DNA from: Pseudomonas sp. P818
GTDB taxonomy: Bacteria; Pseudomonadota; Gammaproteobacteria; Pseudomonadales; Pseudomonadaceae
Direction: 5' to 3'
Assembly (NCBI RefSeq): GCF_000418555.1
Contig: NZ_ATKM01000024.1
Coordinates: forward strand, 1-64,000
Length of the DNA stretch: 64,000 bases
The notes beneath the pieces are model-generated. The model was not told the DNA's origin and did not search any database. It saw only the letters and a program-made list of their open reading frames with translations. A program made the translations under genes and the position numbers. Of this stretch, positions 18,259-26,687 are shown in pieces; positions within the stretch are counted from its first letter, which is position 1; each line of letters begins with the position of its first letter.

Positions 18259-19640
18259 CCAGCGACAGCGCCATCGACAGCCGCATTCAGGTACTGCTGA
18301 TCGACGACGACGCCCACCTGCGCCAGGCGCTCAGCCAGACGCTCGACCTGGCCGGGCTCAAGGTCCTCAGCCTGGGCGATGCGCAGGGCCTGGCTGCGCG
18401 TATTCCGGTCGGCTGGCCCGGCGTGGTGGTCAGCGATATTCGCATGCCGGGCATCGACGGCCTGCAACTGCTGCAGCAGCTTCGCGAACGCGATACCGAG
18501 CTGCCGGTGCTGCTGATTACCGGGCACGGCGATGTACCGCTGGCCGTACAGGCGATGCGCGCCGGCGCCTACGACTTTCTGGAAAAGCCCTTCGCCAACG
18601 ATGCTCTGCTCGACAGCGTGCGCCGCGCCCTGGAGCTGCGTCGCCTGGTGCTGGACAATCGCAGCCTGCGCATGGCGCTCAACGACCGCCAGCAACTCTC
18701 CAGCCGCCTGGTGGGTCAGTCGCCTGCCATGCAGCGCCTGCGCGAACAGATCGGTGCGCTCGCCGGCATCGCCACCGATGTGCTGATCCTTGGCGAGACC
18801 GGCGCCGGCAAGGAGGTGGTCGCCCGCGCCCTGCACGATCTGTCCAGCCGCCGCGACGGCCCCTTCGTCGCCATCAACGCCGGCGCCCTGGCCGAATCGG
18901 TGGTGGAAAGCGAGCTGTTTGGCCACGAGGCCGGCGCCTTCACCGGCGCGCAGAAACGCAGAATCGGCAAGTTCGAGTTCGCCAATGGCGGCACCCTGTT
19001 CCTCGACGAGATCGAGAGCATGAGCCTGGACGTGCAGGTCAAGCTGTTGCGCCTGCTACAGGAGCGCGTGGTCGAGCGCCTTGGCGGCAACCAGTTGATC
19101 CCGCTGGACATCCGTGTGATCGCCGCCACCAAGGAAGACCTGCGCCAGGCCGCCGATGCCGGGCGTTTCCGCGCCGACCTTTACTACCGGCTCAACGTCG
19201 CACCGCTGTCCATCCCGCCGCTGCGCGAGCGCGGCGAGGATGCCCTGCTGCTGTTCCAGCATTTCGCCGAAGGGGCGGCCGCCCGCCATGCTCTGCCGCC
19301 ACGCGAGCTGCAGCCAGGGCAACGTGCACTGCTGCTGCGTCATCCATGGCCGGGCAACGTACGCGAACTGCAGAACGCGGCCGAGCGCTTCGCCCTGGGC
19401 CTGGAACTGGCGCTGGACAGCAATGCGCCGAACCTGCCGCCGGTCAACGGCGGGCTCAGCGAGCAGGTCGAAGCCTTCGAACGCGCGCTGATCGCCGCCG
19501 AGCTGAGCCGCCCACACGGCTCGCTGCGCAGCCTGGCCGAAGCGCTGGGCGTGCCGCGCAAGACCCTGCACGACAAACTGCGCAAACATGGGCTGAACTT
19601 CTCAGGCGCTGGCGGAAGCTCGCCAGAGGACTTCGACTGA
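18255..19640 (+). CDS. dctD: Sigma-54-dependent response regulator DctD
   Basis: The 461-residue NtrC-family activator has a receiver domain with phosphoacceptor D61 (VVSDIRMPG). The AAA+ domain carries Walker A GETGAGKE (180-187), the sigma-54 contact loop GAFTGA (227-232) and Walker B TLFLDE. A Fis-type helix-turn-helix sits at the C-terminus (SLRSLAEALGVPRKTLHDKLRKHG). It is the cognate regulator of DctB. A sigma-54 promoter 139 bases after its stop, before dctP, is the obvious target. Confidence 0.95.
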   Translation: MTSDSAIDSRIQVLLIDDDAHLRQALSQTLDLAGLKVLSLGDAQGLAARIPVGWPGVVVSDIRMPGIDGLQLLQQLRERDTELPVLLITGHGDVPLAVQAMRAGAYDFLEKPFANDALLDSVRRALELRRLVLDNRSLRMALNDRQQLSSRLVGQSPAMQRLREQIGALAGIATDVLILGETGAGKEVVARALHDLSSRRDGPFVAINAGALAESVVESELFGHEAGAFTGAQKRRIGKFEFANGGTLFLDEIESMSLDVQVKLLRLLQERVVERLGGNQLIPLDIRVIAATKEDLRQAADAGRFRADLYYRLNVAPLSIPPLRERGEDALLLFQHFAEGAAARHALPPRELQPGQRALLLRHPWPGNVRELQNAAERFALGLELALDSNAPNLPPVNGGLSEQVEAFERALIAAELSRPHGSLRSLAEALGVPRKTLHDKLRKHGLNFSGAGGSSPEDFD

Positions 19641-19641
19641 C

Positions 19642-19657
19642 TGGCGGCAAACCGCCA
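19642..19657 (+). promoter_or_regulatory. Palindrome upstream of the dctP promoter, candidate DctD enhancer site
   Basis: TGGCGGcaaaCCGCCA is a perfect 6-bp inverted repeat just after the dctD stop. It is about 120 bases upstream of the sigma-54 promoter start, a normal distance for an enhancer-binding protein. It lacks a T-tract, so terminator function is less likely. The assignment to DctD is inference. Confidence 0.4.
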
Positions 19658-19778
19658 ATTCCATCGCTCAATACTCGCGGGCAGCGGGCTCAACAGTCCG
19701 CCCGTCCTTCGGCAAAAAGCCATCAAGGCCCACAGCCACGGGCTTTCCCACCGCGCACCGGATCCGCCCCTGGCAGAC

Positions 19779-19794
19779 TGGCACAAGGGTTGCT
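19779..19794 (+). promoter_or_regulatory. Sigma-54 promoter of dctPQM
   Basis: TGGCACAAGGGTTGCT matches the -24/-12 consensus (TGGCACG, four bases, TTGCW) with a single mismatch, and GG/GC spacing is correct. It lies 151 bases before the dctP ATG, in the gap after the sigma-54 activator gene dctD. Transcription would begin near 19806. Confidence 0.85.
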
Positions 19795-19945
19795 CTAGGC
19801 TAGCCTCAAGCGAACCCACAAGTACAAGTCCAGGCCTCGCTGATGCCACCGGCGTTTTTCTCCAAGCCGCCTAGACTTGCTCTTGTCCGTTCGTCAGCAG
19901 CGCTTCGGCGCAAATGCGATAAACACAACAAGAGGAAGCATCCGC

Positions 19946-20938
19946 ATGTTCAAACTGACTGCCAAGGCGCTGGCTTGCGCCCTGTCCCTGTCCATCGCTG
20001 GCGTGGTTCACGCTGCCGACCCGATCGTCATCAAGTTCTCTCACGTGGTTGCCGAGCACACCCCGAAAGGTCAGGGTGCCGTACTGTTCAAGCAACTGGC
20101 TGAAGAGCGTCTGGGCGACAAGGTCAAGGTCGAGGTCTACCCGAACTCCTCGCTGTTCGGCGACGGCAAGGAAATGGAAGCGCTGCTGCTCGGCGACGTC
20201 CAGATCATCGCCCCGTCCCTGGCCAAGTTCGAGCATTACACCAAGCAGCTGCAGGTATTCGACCTGCCGTTCCTGTTCGACGACATGGCTGCTGTTGATC
20301 GCTTTCAGAAAGGTCCGGAAGGCCAGAAGCTGCTGACCTCCATGACCGACAAGGGCATCACCGGCCTGGCCTACTGGCACAACGGCCTGAAGCAGCTGTC
20401 GGCCAACAAGGCGCTGCTGGAGCCCAAGGACGCCCGTGGTCTGAAGTTCCGCGTACAGGCATCCGCCGTACTGGAAGAGCAGTTCAAGGCCGTGCGCGCC
20501 AACCCGCGCAAGATGAGCTTCGCCGAGGTCTATCAGGGCCTGCAGACTGGCGTGGTCAACGGTGCCGAGAACCCGTACTCGAACATCTATAGCCAGAAGA
20601 TGCACGAAGTGCAGAAGTACATCACCGAGTCCAACCATGGCCTGCTGGACTACATGCTGATCACCAACACCAAGTTCTGGGACGGTCTGCCGGCTGACGT
20701 ACGCGACGAGCTGAACAAGATCATCGCCGAGGTCACCGTCGAGGTGAACAAGCAGGCTGACGCCCTCAACGAAGGCGACAAGCAGCGCATCATCGACGCC
20801 GGCACCACCGAGATCCTGACTCTGACTCCGGAGCAGCGTGACCAGTGGCGCGACGCCATGCAGCCGGTATGGAAGAAGTTCGAAGGCGAGATCGGTGCCG
20901 ACCTGATCAAGGCTGCACAGGCCGCCAACCAGCAATAA
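19946..20938 (+). CDS. dctP: TRAP transporter C4-dicarboxylate-binding protein DctP
   Basis: The 330-residue periplasmic protein has a clear signal peptide (cleavage after VHA, residue 23). The start at 19946 is preceded by AGAGGAAG. IVIKFSHVVAEHTPKGQGA begins the mature protein. The substrate-clamp region LKFRVQASAVLEEQFKAV and MSFAEVYQGLQTGVVNGAEN are hallmarks of DctP. It delivers succinate, fumarate or malate to DctQM. A strong composite hairpin follows before dctQ. Confidence 0.95.
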   Translation: MFKLTAKALACALSLSIAGVVHAADPIVIKFSHVVAEHTPKGQGAVLFKQLAEERLGDKVKVEVYPNSSLFGDGKEMEALLLGDVQIIAPSLAKFEHYTKQLQVFDLPFLFDDMAAVDRFQKGPEGQKLLTSMTDKGITGLAYWHNGLKQLSANKALLEPKDARGLKFRVQASAVLEEQFKAVRANPRKMSFAEVYQGLQTGVVNGAENPYSNIYSQKMHEVQKYITESNHGLLDYMLITNTKFWDGLPADVRDELNKIIAEVTVEVNKQADALNEGDKQRIIDAGTTEILTLTPEQRDQWRDAMQPVWKKFEGEIGADLIKAAQAANQQ

Positions 20939-20949
20939 GGCCGGAGAGC

Positions 20950-21050
20950 CGTAGGGTGGGCAGAGCGCTGCAGCTCTGACCCACCACGACGCCCGCGACG
21001 GGCGTCGGTCAATGCTGTTACCGGTGGGGCGGCTGCCGTCCCACCCTACG
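20950..21050 (+). repeat. Composite inverted-repeat element between dctP and dctQ
   Basis: Outer arms CGTAGGGTGGG (20950-20960) and CCCACCCTACG (21040-21050) are exact inverted copies. Inside are two more hairpins: CAGAGC/GCTCTG (20961-20978) and GACGCCC/GGGCGTC (20988-21006). It resembles a paired REP element. Its place right after the binding-protein gene would let it protect dctP mRNA and raise DctP over DctQM. Confidence 0.75.
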
Positions 21051-21075
21051 CCCTTTCCATTCGGGAGAATCATCC

Positions 21076-21702
21076 ATGAACGCCTTGCGGCGCGCCTGGG
21101 AGCACTTCGAAGAAGGCTTCATCGCCTTTCTTCTGGCAACCATGACGCTGATCACTTTCGTCTACGTGATCCTCAACAATTTCTACACCCTGTTCTACTG
21201 GCTGGGTGACACCTTCGGCGGTAACGAGACCCTGCTCGCTATCGGCGACTTCATTCTCGATCTGGCCCAGGCGATGACCTGGAGCAATGCCCTGACCAAG
21301 GCCCTGTTCGGCTGGCTGATCTTCTTCGGCCTGGCCTACGGCGTGCGCACCGCCGGCCACATCGGCGTCGACGCCCTGGTCAAGCTCGCCCCACGCGGCA
21401 TCCAGCGCGTGATTGGCGTGATCGCCTGCTCGGCTTGCCTTGGCTACGCCGGCCTGATCGCCGTCGGCAGCTTCGACTGGGTTCGCACCCTGTTCATCGC
21501 CGGCATCGGTGCCGAGGATCTGGGCCACTACGGCATCCAGCAATGGCACATCGGCATGATCGTGCCCTTCGGCTATGCCATGGTGTTCATCCGCTTCCTG
21601 GAGATCCTCGTGCGCATCCTGCGCAACGAGCAGACCGGTCTCGGCCTGGCTGACGAAGCCGCCGACGCCCTCAAGGTCAATGAGCACGAGGAGGCCAAAT
21701 AA
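21076..21702 (+). CDS. dctQ: TRAP transporter small permease DctQ
   Basis: The 208-residue membrane protein has the four helices of the DctQ family. The conserved AYGVRTAGHIGVDALVKLAP block lies in the middle, where the family carries its xGRxxHxxVD-like motif. It forms the inner-membrane complex with DctM. Its stop shares a base with the dctM start (TAATG), so the two are co-translated. Confidence 0.92.
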   Translation: MNALRRAWEHFEEGFIAFLLATMTLITFVYVILNNFYTLFYWLGDTFGGNETLLAIGDFILDLAQAMTWSNALTKALFGWLIFFGLAYGVRTAGHIGVDALVKLAPRGIQRVIGVIACSACLGYAGLIAVGSFDWVRTLFIAGIGAEDLGHYGIQQWHIGMIVPFGYAMVFIRFLEILVRILRNEQTGLGLADEAADALKVNEHEEAK

Positions 21703-22985
21703 TGACCGTTCTGTTCCTCTTCCTGCTGCTGTTCCTGCTGATGTTCATCGGCGTGCCGATCGCTGCGTCGCTCGGCCTGGCCGGCTCGATCACCATCATG
21801 CTGTTCAGCCCCGACTCGGTGCGCTCGCTGGCGATCAAGCTGTTCGAGACCTCCGAGCACTACACTCTGCTGGCGATCCCGTTCTTCCTGCTGTCCGGCG
21901 CCTTCATGACCACCGGCGGTGTGGCCAAGCGCCTGATCGACTTCGCCAACGCCTGCGTCGGCCATATCCGTGGTGGCCTGGCCATCGGTGCGGTACTGGC
22001 GTGCATGCTGTTCGCCGCGCTGTCCGGCTCCTCGCCCGCCACCGTAGCTGCGGTGGGCTCCATCGCCATCGCCGGCATGGTGCGCTCCGGTTATCCGCAG
22101 GCCTTCGGCGCCGGTATCGTATGTAACGCCGGTACCCTGGGCATCCTGATCCCGCCGTCGATCGTGATGGTGGTGTACGCCGCCGCTACCGAGCAGTCGG
22201 TGGGCAAGCTGTTCATGGCCGGTGTCATTCCGGGCGTGATGCTTGGCCTGGCACTGATGATCGCGATCTACATCGTCGCCCGCATCAAGAAGCTGCCGGC
22301 CCTGCCGCGCGCCAGCTTCCGCGAATGGCTGCGCGCTGCGCGCGAAGCGTTCTGGGGCCTGCTGCTGATGGTGATCATCCTCGGCGGTATCTACACCGGT
22401 ATGTTCACCCCGACCGAGGCTGCGGCCGTGGCGGCGGTCTACGCCGGCTTCGTCGCGCTGTTCGTGTACAAGGACCTGACCATCCGCGAGTGCCCGAAGG
22501 TGCTGCTGGAGTCCGGCAAGCTGACCATCATGCTGATGTTCATCATCGCCAACGCCATGCTCTTCGCTCACGTGCTGACCACCGAGCAGATCCCGCAGCA
22601 AATCACCGCCTGGGTGGTGGAGCTGGGCCTGCAGCCGTGGCAGTTCCTGCTGGTGGTGAACATCGTGCTGCTGGTGGCCGGCGCCTTCATGGAACCGTCG
22701 GCGATCATCCTGATTCTGGCACCGATTCTCTTCCCCATCGCCATGCAGCTGGGCATCGATCCGATCCACCTGGGCATCATCATGGTGGTGAACATGGAAA
22801 TCGGCCTGATCACACCGCCGGTGGGGCTGAACCTGTTCGTCACCTCGGCGGTGACCGGCATGCCGCTGACCCACGTGATCCGTGCGGCGCTGCCGTGGCT
22901 GATGATGCTGATCAGCTTCCTGATGGTGATCACTTACATCCCGGCCGTGTCCATGGCCCTGCCGAACTGGCTGGGCATGAGCTAA
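21702..22985 (+). CDS. dctM: TRAP transporter large permease DctM
   Basis: The 427-residue polytopic protein of the DctM family is full length. It begins TVLFLFLLLFLLMFIGVPIA, carries ALSGSSPATVAAVGSIAI and GILIPPSIVMVVYA in the transport core, and ends with the EIGLITPPVGLNLFV block. It is the ion-coupled transport subunit for C4-dicarboxylates. An intrinsic terminator follows within 45 bases, closing the operon. Confidence 0.95.
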   Translation: MTVLFLFLLLFLLMFIGVPIAASLGLAGSITIMLFSPDSVRSLAIKLFETSEHYTLLAIPFFLLSGAFMTTGGVAKRLIDFANACVGHIRGGLAIGAVLACMLFAALSGSSPATVAAVGSIAIAGMVRSGYPQAFGAGIVCNAGTLGILIPPSIVMVVYAAATEQSVGKLFMAGVIPGVMLGLALMIAIYIVARIKKLPALPRASFREWLRAAREAFWGLLLMVIILGGIYTGMFTPTEAAAVAAVYAGFVALFVYKDLTIRECPKVLLESGKLTIMLMFIIANAMLFAHVLTTEQIPQQITAWVVELGLQPWQFLLVVNIVLLVAGAFMEPSAIILILAPILFPIAMQLGIDPIHLGIIMVVNMEIGLITPPVGLNLFVTSAVTGMPLTHVIRAALPWLMMLISFLMVITYIPAVSMALPNWLGMS

Positions 22986-23028
22986 GCCTGAAGAACGCTG
23001 CTACTTCGGTACCTTGTGTACCCACTCC

Positions 23029-23055
23029 GCCCGGCCTTGGTGCCGGGCTTTTTTT
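23029..23055 (+). terminator. Intrinsic terminator of dctPQM
   Basis: GCCCGGC (23029-23035) and GCCGGGC (23042-23048) form a 7-bp GC stem with a 6-base loop, followed by seven T residues. This is a textbook terminator 44 bases after the dctM stop. Confidence 0.92.
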
Positions 23056-23190
23056 GCTTGCAAGAAAAGCGCGTTAGGCTGAAGAAAAGCGCTGTAGCCA
23101 TTTCCTCCGGTTCACGGCGCACACTGCACTGCCCACAGCCGCACGCACAGGCGTAAAGTGCGCCGGCATCTTCATCGAGGAAAACGAGGC

Positions 23191-23862
23191 ATGATCAGAA
23201 GCAGCCTGAAATCCATCGTTACCACCTGGCTGACCGGCCTGCTGGCACTGTTGCCATTGGTGCTGACCCTGGCCCTGCTTGCCTGGATATTCAGCCTGCT
23301 CAACCGCCTGGTCGGCCCCTCGACCCTGATCGGCCAGCTGTTCGCGGCGCTCGGTCAGCCCTTCTCCAGCAATGGCTACATGGCCTATCTGCTGGGCAGC
23401 CTGGTACTGCTCGCCAGCCTTTATCCGCTTGGCCTGGCCGTACAACTGGGTCTGCGCCGTCCGCTGTCCTGGTTCCTCGACCGCACCTTGCGGCGCACGC
23501 CGCTGATCGGCAACTTCTACAACCTGGCCGACCGTTTCGTCGGCCTGCTGGACAGGAGCAAGAACCCGGATATCACCACCATGGCGCCGGTCTGGTGCTT
23601 CTTCGGGGGCGACGGCGCAGCGGTGCTCGCCCTGCGCCCGAGCTCGGAGAGCATCGAGCTGGAAGGCCGTGCCTACTGCGCCATTCTCATTCCCACCGCA
23701 CCGATCCCGGTGGGTGGCGGTCTGCTCTATGTGCCAGAACAATGGATACGCCCCGCCGACATGGGCGTGGAGCAACTGACCAGCATCTACGTGTCCATGG
23801 GGCTTACGCCACCCGGTAAGCGCAACGCCGAGCAGTCGCCTCCGGTGGTGATCAAACCCTAA
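23191..23862 (+). CDS. DUF502 family membrane protein
   Basis: The protein has 223 residues from the ATG at 23191, after GAGGAAAACGAGGC; the upstream GTG at 23158 is less likely. Two membrane segments (TWLTGLLALLPLVLTLALLAWIF near 11-33 and a second near 60-85) precede the DUF502 block with RTPLIGNFYNLADRFVGLL and a cytosolic-looking beta domain. The function of the family is unknown to me. It converges on the Lrp-type gene with a 4-base overlap of 3' ends. Confidence 0.85.
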   Translation: MIRSSLKSIVTTWLTGLLALLPLVLTLALLAWIFSLLNRLVGPSTLIGQLFAALGQPFSSNGYMAYLLGSLVLLASLYPLGLAVQLGLRRPLSWFLDRTLRRTPLIGNFYNLADRFVGLLDRSKNPDITTMAPVWCFFGGDGAAVLALRPSSESIELEGRAYCAILIPTAPIPVGGGLLYVPEQWIRPADMGVEQLTSIYVSMGLTPPGKRNAEQSPPVVIKP

Positions 23863-24326
23863 GCAAGCGGCAAGCTGGTGGTGGACTTGATCTCCGACAG
23901 CGCGACGATGGAGTTCACCTCCTGGATGCCCGGCACCAGCGACAGCTTCTCGAAGAAGAAGCGCTCATAAGCCTCGATATCGCGGGTGACGATGCGCAGC
24001 ATGAAGTCCACCGCGCCCATCAGCACATGGCACTCCAGCACCTCGGGGAACTCGCGCATGGCTTCGGCGAATTCGGTCAGGTTGGAGCGACCATGGGCGT
24101 TGAGTTTGACCTGCGCGAAGACCTGCGTATGCAGGCCGATTCGCTTGCGATCGAGCAACGTCACCTGCTTGCGGATCACCCCCTCCTCCTTGAGCCGCTG
24201 AATACGGCGCCAGCAGGGTGATTGCGACAGGCCGATGCGCTCGGCGATCTCGGCGGTGGACAAGCCAGCATCTTCCTGCAGCAGGGCAAGAATGCGTTGA
24301 TCGTAGGCATCCAAGGTGACGGACAT
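23859..24326 (-). CDS. Lrp/AsnC family transcriptional regulator
   Basis: The 155-residue protein has an N-terminal winged helix-turn-helix (LSTAEIAERIGLSQSPCWRRIQRL, 22-45) and a C-terminal RAM/ACT effector domain (VLECHVLMGAVDFMLRIVT near 95-113). Length and layout match leucine-responsive regulators. It is divergent from a small unknown gene at 24454. The 127-base gap between them is AT-rich and may contain its autoregulatory sites. The regulated amino acid cannot be told from sequence alone. Confidence 0.92.
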   Translation of the reverse strand: MSVTLDAYDQRILALLQEDAGLSTAEIAERIGLSQSPCWRRIQRLKEEGVIRKQVTLLDRKRIGLHTQVFAQVKLNAHGRSNLTEFAEAMREFPEVLECHVLMGAVDFMLRIVTRDIEAYERFFFEKLSLVPGIQEVNSIVALSEIKSTTSLPLA

Positions 24327-24453
24327 AAAAAATCCCGGATATCTGATTATTCAGGCAAGTCTATCCACAAATCCCCGATAAACACAGAAAACGAGGCAGA
24401 ACTTTTGCCCATACAAGGCGGAAACTTAGGCAAAACCTGCCCGAGCTTCCGCC

Positions 24454-24780
24454 ATGCCTGATACCACTCCTTTTCCGTCTGCCGCCAACCGCCGTGATCC
24501 CTGGCAGGATCGTCCTGATGCCTGCGTCGAATATCAGCTGCGCACCGATGCCGAAGCCGATGTGATGTGTCGCCTGCTCGGCCTGTTCGCCCAATTGCAG
24601 CTGCTTCCCGAGGCTCTGCACATGGAGCGTCTGCAGGATGATCTGCACATCAGCCTGCGCTTGCCTGGCCTCTCGTTGCACCGGGCCGGCGTACTGGCGC
24701 AGAAGCTGCGCGGCCTGGTGTGCGTCTGGCAGGTGGATTGGCAGCATCTGGATCACAGCCTGGAGACGGAGGTGGCCTGA
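24454..24780 (+). CDS. Small unknown protein, possibly ACT-like
   Basis: The 108-residue open frame begins 127 bases from the divergent Lrp gene. It has a soluble composition with an alternating pattern (ECVYEYQLRTDAEADVMCRL-like start, then LHMERLQDDLHISLRLPGLSLHRAGVLAQKLRGL) that suggests a small alpha-beta fold of ACT type. Codon use fits real Pseudomonas coding. I do not recognise a named family. Its position suggests a link with amino-acid sensing or regulation by the neighbouring Lrp protein. Confidence 0.6.
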   Translation: MPDTTPFPSAANRRDPWQDRPDACVEYQLRTDAEADVMCRLLGLFAQLQLLPEALHMERLQDDLHISLRLPGLSLHRAGVLAQKLRGLVCVWQVDWQHLDHSLETEVA

Positions 24781-24902
24781 AGCGGGCATTCGGTCACGCC
24801 AGGTACTTCGCCCTCACGCAGCTTTTCGGGCATCCTAGCTCGGCTAAAAGGTCGTTGAAGTACGACCTGCTACCCTTGTTCAGGCCGACCCGAGGAGCCC
24901 GC

Positions 24903-26687
24903 ATGTCCGCCTTCACCGCTACCGCCCCTGACCGTGTACTGGATCTTGGCGACCTGCTGCGCGAGCTGGTGGCCCAGGGCCGGGTCGAACAGGACGTGGC
25001 CGAGCAGTGTCTGGCGATTCGCCGCAGCTCGCTGAACAACACCCAGCACCCGCTGGAGTTTCTCGCCGCGCAGCAGGTCGATGATCTGACGCGCCCGGGC
25101 AAGAAGCTCGACCTGGAAACCCTTACCGTCTGGCTGGCCAACTTCGCCGGCCAACCCTACCTGCGCATCGACCCGCTGAAGATCGACGTACCGGCCATCA
25201 CCCCGCTGATGTCCTACGCCTTCGCCCAGCGTCACAAGATCCTTGCCGTGGCGGTGGACAGCGAAAGCGTGACCATCGCCAGCAGCCAGCCGCTGGTGCA
25301 CAGCTGGGAAGCCAACCTGATCCACGTGCTCAAGCGTCCGATCAAGCGCGTGGTAGCCAACCCGGCGGACATCCAGCGCTTTACCACCGAGTTCTACCGC
25401 CTGGCCCGCTCGGTCAGCGGCGCCAATGCCACCGATCAGAAGATCAGCGGCGTCGGCAACTTCGAGCAATTGCTGAGCCTCGGCGCCCAGGATCAGGAGC
25501 CGGACGCCAACGACGCGCACATCGTCAATATCGTCGACTGGCTGTTTCAGTACGCCTTCCAGCAGCGCGCCAGCGATATCCATATCGAACCGCGCCGCGA
25601 GCAGGGTACCGTGCGCTTTCGCATCGACGGCGTGCTGCACACTGTCTACCAGTTCCCCGCCCAGGTCACCATGGCGGTGGTCAGCCGCCTGAAGAACCTG
25701 GGCCGCATGAACATCGCCGAGAAGCGCAAACCGCAAGACGGCCGGGTCAAGACCAAGACTCCGGACGGCGGCGAGGTGGAGCTGCGCCTGTCCACCCTGC
25801 CCACCGCCTTCGGCGAGAAGATGGTGATGCGTATCTTCGACCCCGAGGTGCTGCTGAAAAGCCCGGACCAGCTCGGCTTCTCACCGGACGACCTGCGCCG
25901 CTGGCAGAGCATGACCAGCCAGCCCAACGGCATCATCCTGGTCACCGGCCCCACCGGTTCGGGCAAGACCACCACGCTCTACACCACGCTCAAGCAGCTG
26001 GCGACGCCGGAGGTGAACGTCTGCACCATCGAGGACCCGATCGAGATGATCGAGGGCGCCTTCAACCAGATGCAGGTGCAACACAACATCGACCTCAACT
26101 TCGCCAGCGGCGTGCGCGCCCTGATGCGTCAGGACCCGGACATCATCATGGTCGGCGAGATCCGCGACCTGGAAACCGCCGAGATGGCCATCCAGGCCGC
26201 GCTCACCGGTCACCTGGTGCTCTCCACCCTGCACACCAACGATGCCCCCAGCGCCATCACCCGCCTGCTGGAACTGGGCGTGCCGCACTACCTGCTCAAG
26301 GCCACCATCCTCGGCGTCATGGCCCAGCGCCTGGTGCGTACCCTGTGCCCGCACTGCAAGGCGCCGGTGCAGCTCGACGAGGACACCTGGAACGGCCTGA
26401 CCCGCCCCTGGAGCTCGCCGCTGCCGACCCAGGCGCACCACGCCGTTGGCTGCCTGGAATGCCGTGAAACCGGCTACCGCGGCCGTGCCGGTGTGTACGA
26501 AATCATGCTGATCAACGACGCGATCAAGCCGCTGATCTCCGCCGATACGGACCTCACCCTGCTGCGCCGCGCCGCCTTCAAGGACGGCATGCGCAGCCTG
26601 CGCCTGTCCGGCGCACAGAAGGTCGCCGCCGGCCTGACCACCATCGAGGAAGTGCTGCGCGTCACTCCGCAGAGCGAACAGCGCTAA
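24903..26687 (+). CDS. GspE/PilB-family secretion or pilus assembly ATPase
   Basis: The 594-residue protein starts at the ATG at 24903 after GAGGAGC. An N-terminal MshEN/T2SE-N-like region spans about 1-180. The ATPase core has VTGPTGSGKTT with Walker A K355, an Asp box, Walker B (MRQDPDIIMVGEIRDLETA) and a His box (STLHTNDAPSAITRL). A tetracysteine zinc motif (CPHC and CLEC) is near the C-terminus. It is intact, yet no pseudopilin, GspF or secretin gene stands nearby, so its partners are encoded elsewhere. I recall similar orphan ATPases in other pseudomonads. Confidence 0.88.
   Translation: MSAFTATAPDRVLDLGDLLRELVAQGRVEQDVAEQCLAIRRSSLNNTQHPLEFLAAQQVDDLTRPGKKLDLETLTVWLANFAGQPYLRIDPLKIDVPAITPLMSYAFAQRHKILAVAVDSESVTIASSQPLVHSWEANLIHVLKRPIKRVVANPADIQRFTTEFYRLARSVSGANATDQKISGVGNFEQLLSLGAQDQEPDANDAHIVNIVDWLFQYAFQQRASDIHIEPRREQGTVRFRIDGVLHTVYQFPAQVTMAVVSRLKNLGRMNIAEKRKPQDGRVKTKTPDGGEVELRLSTLPTAFGEKMVMRIFDPEVLLKSPDQLGFSPDDLRRWQSMTSQPNGIILVTGPTGSGKTTTLYTTLKQLATPEVNVCTIEDPIEMIEGAFNQMQVQHNIDLNFASGVRALMRQDPDIIMVGEIRDLETAEMAIQAALTGHLVLSTLHTNDAPSAITRLLELGVPHYLLKATILGVMAQRLVRTLCPHCKAPVQLDEDTWNGLTRPWSSPLPTQAHHAVGCLECRETGYRGRAGVYEIMLINDAIKPLISADTDLTLLRRAAFKDGMRSLRLSGAQKVAAGLTTIEEVLRVTPQSEQR

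Noticed and set aside
17927..19798. 623-codon plus-strand frame overlapping dctB and dctD
   Set aside because: It is in another frame of the same strand, arginine- and alanine-rich, and conflicts with the clear DctB and DctD domains.
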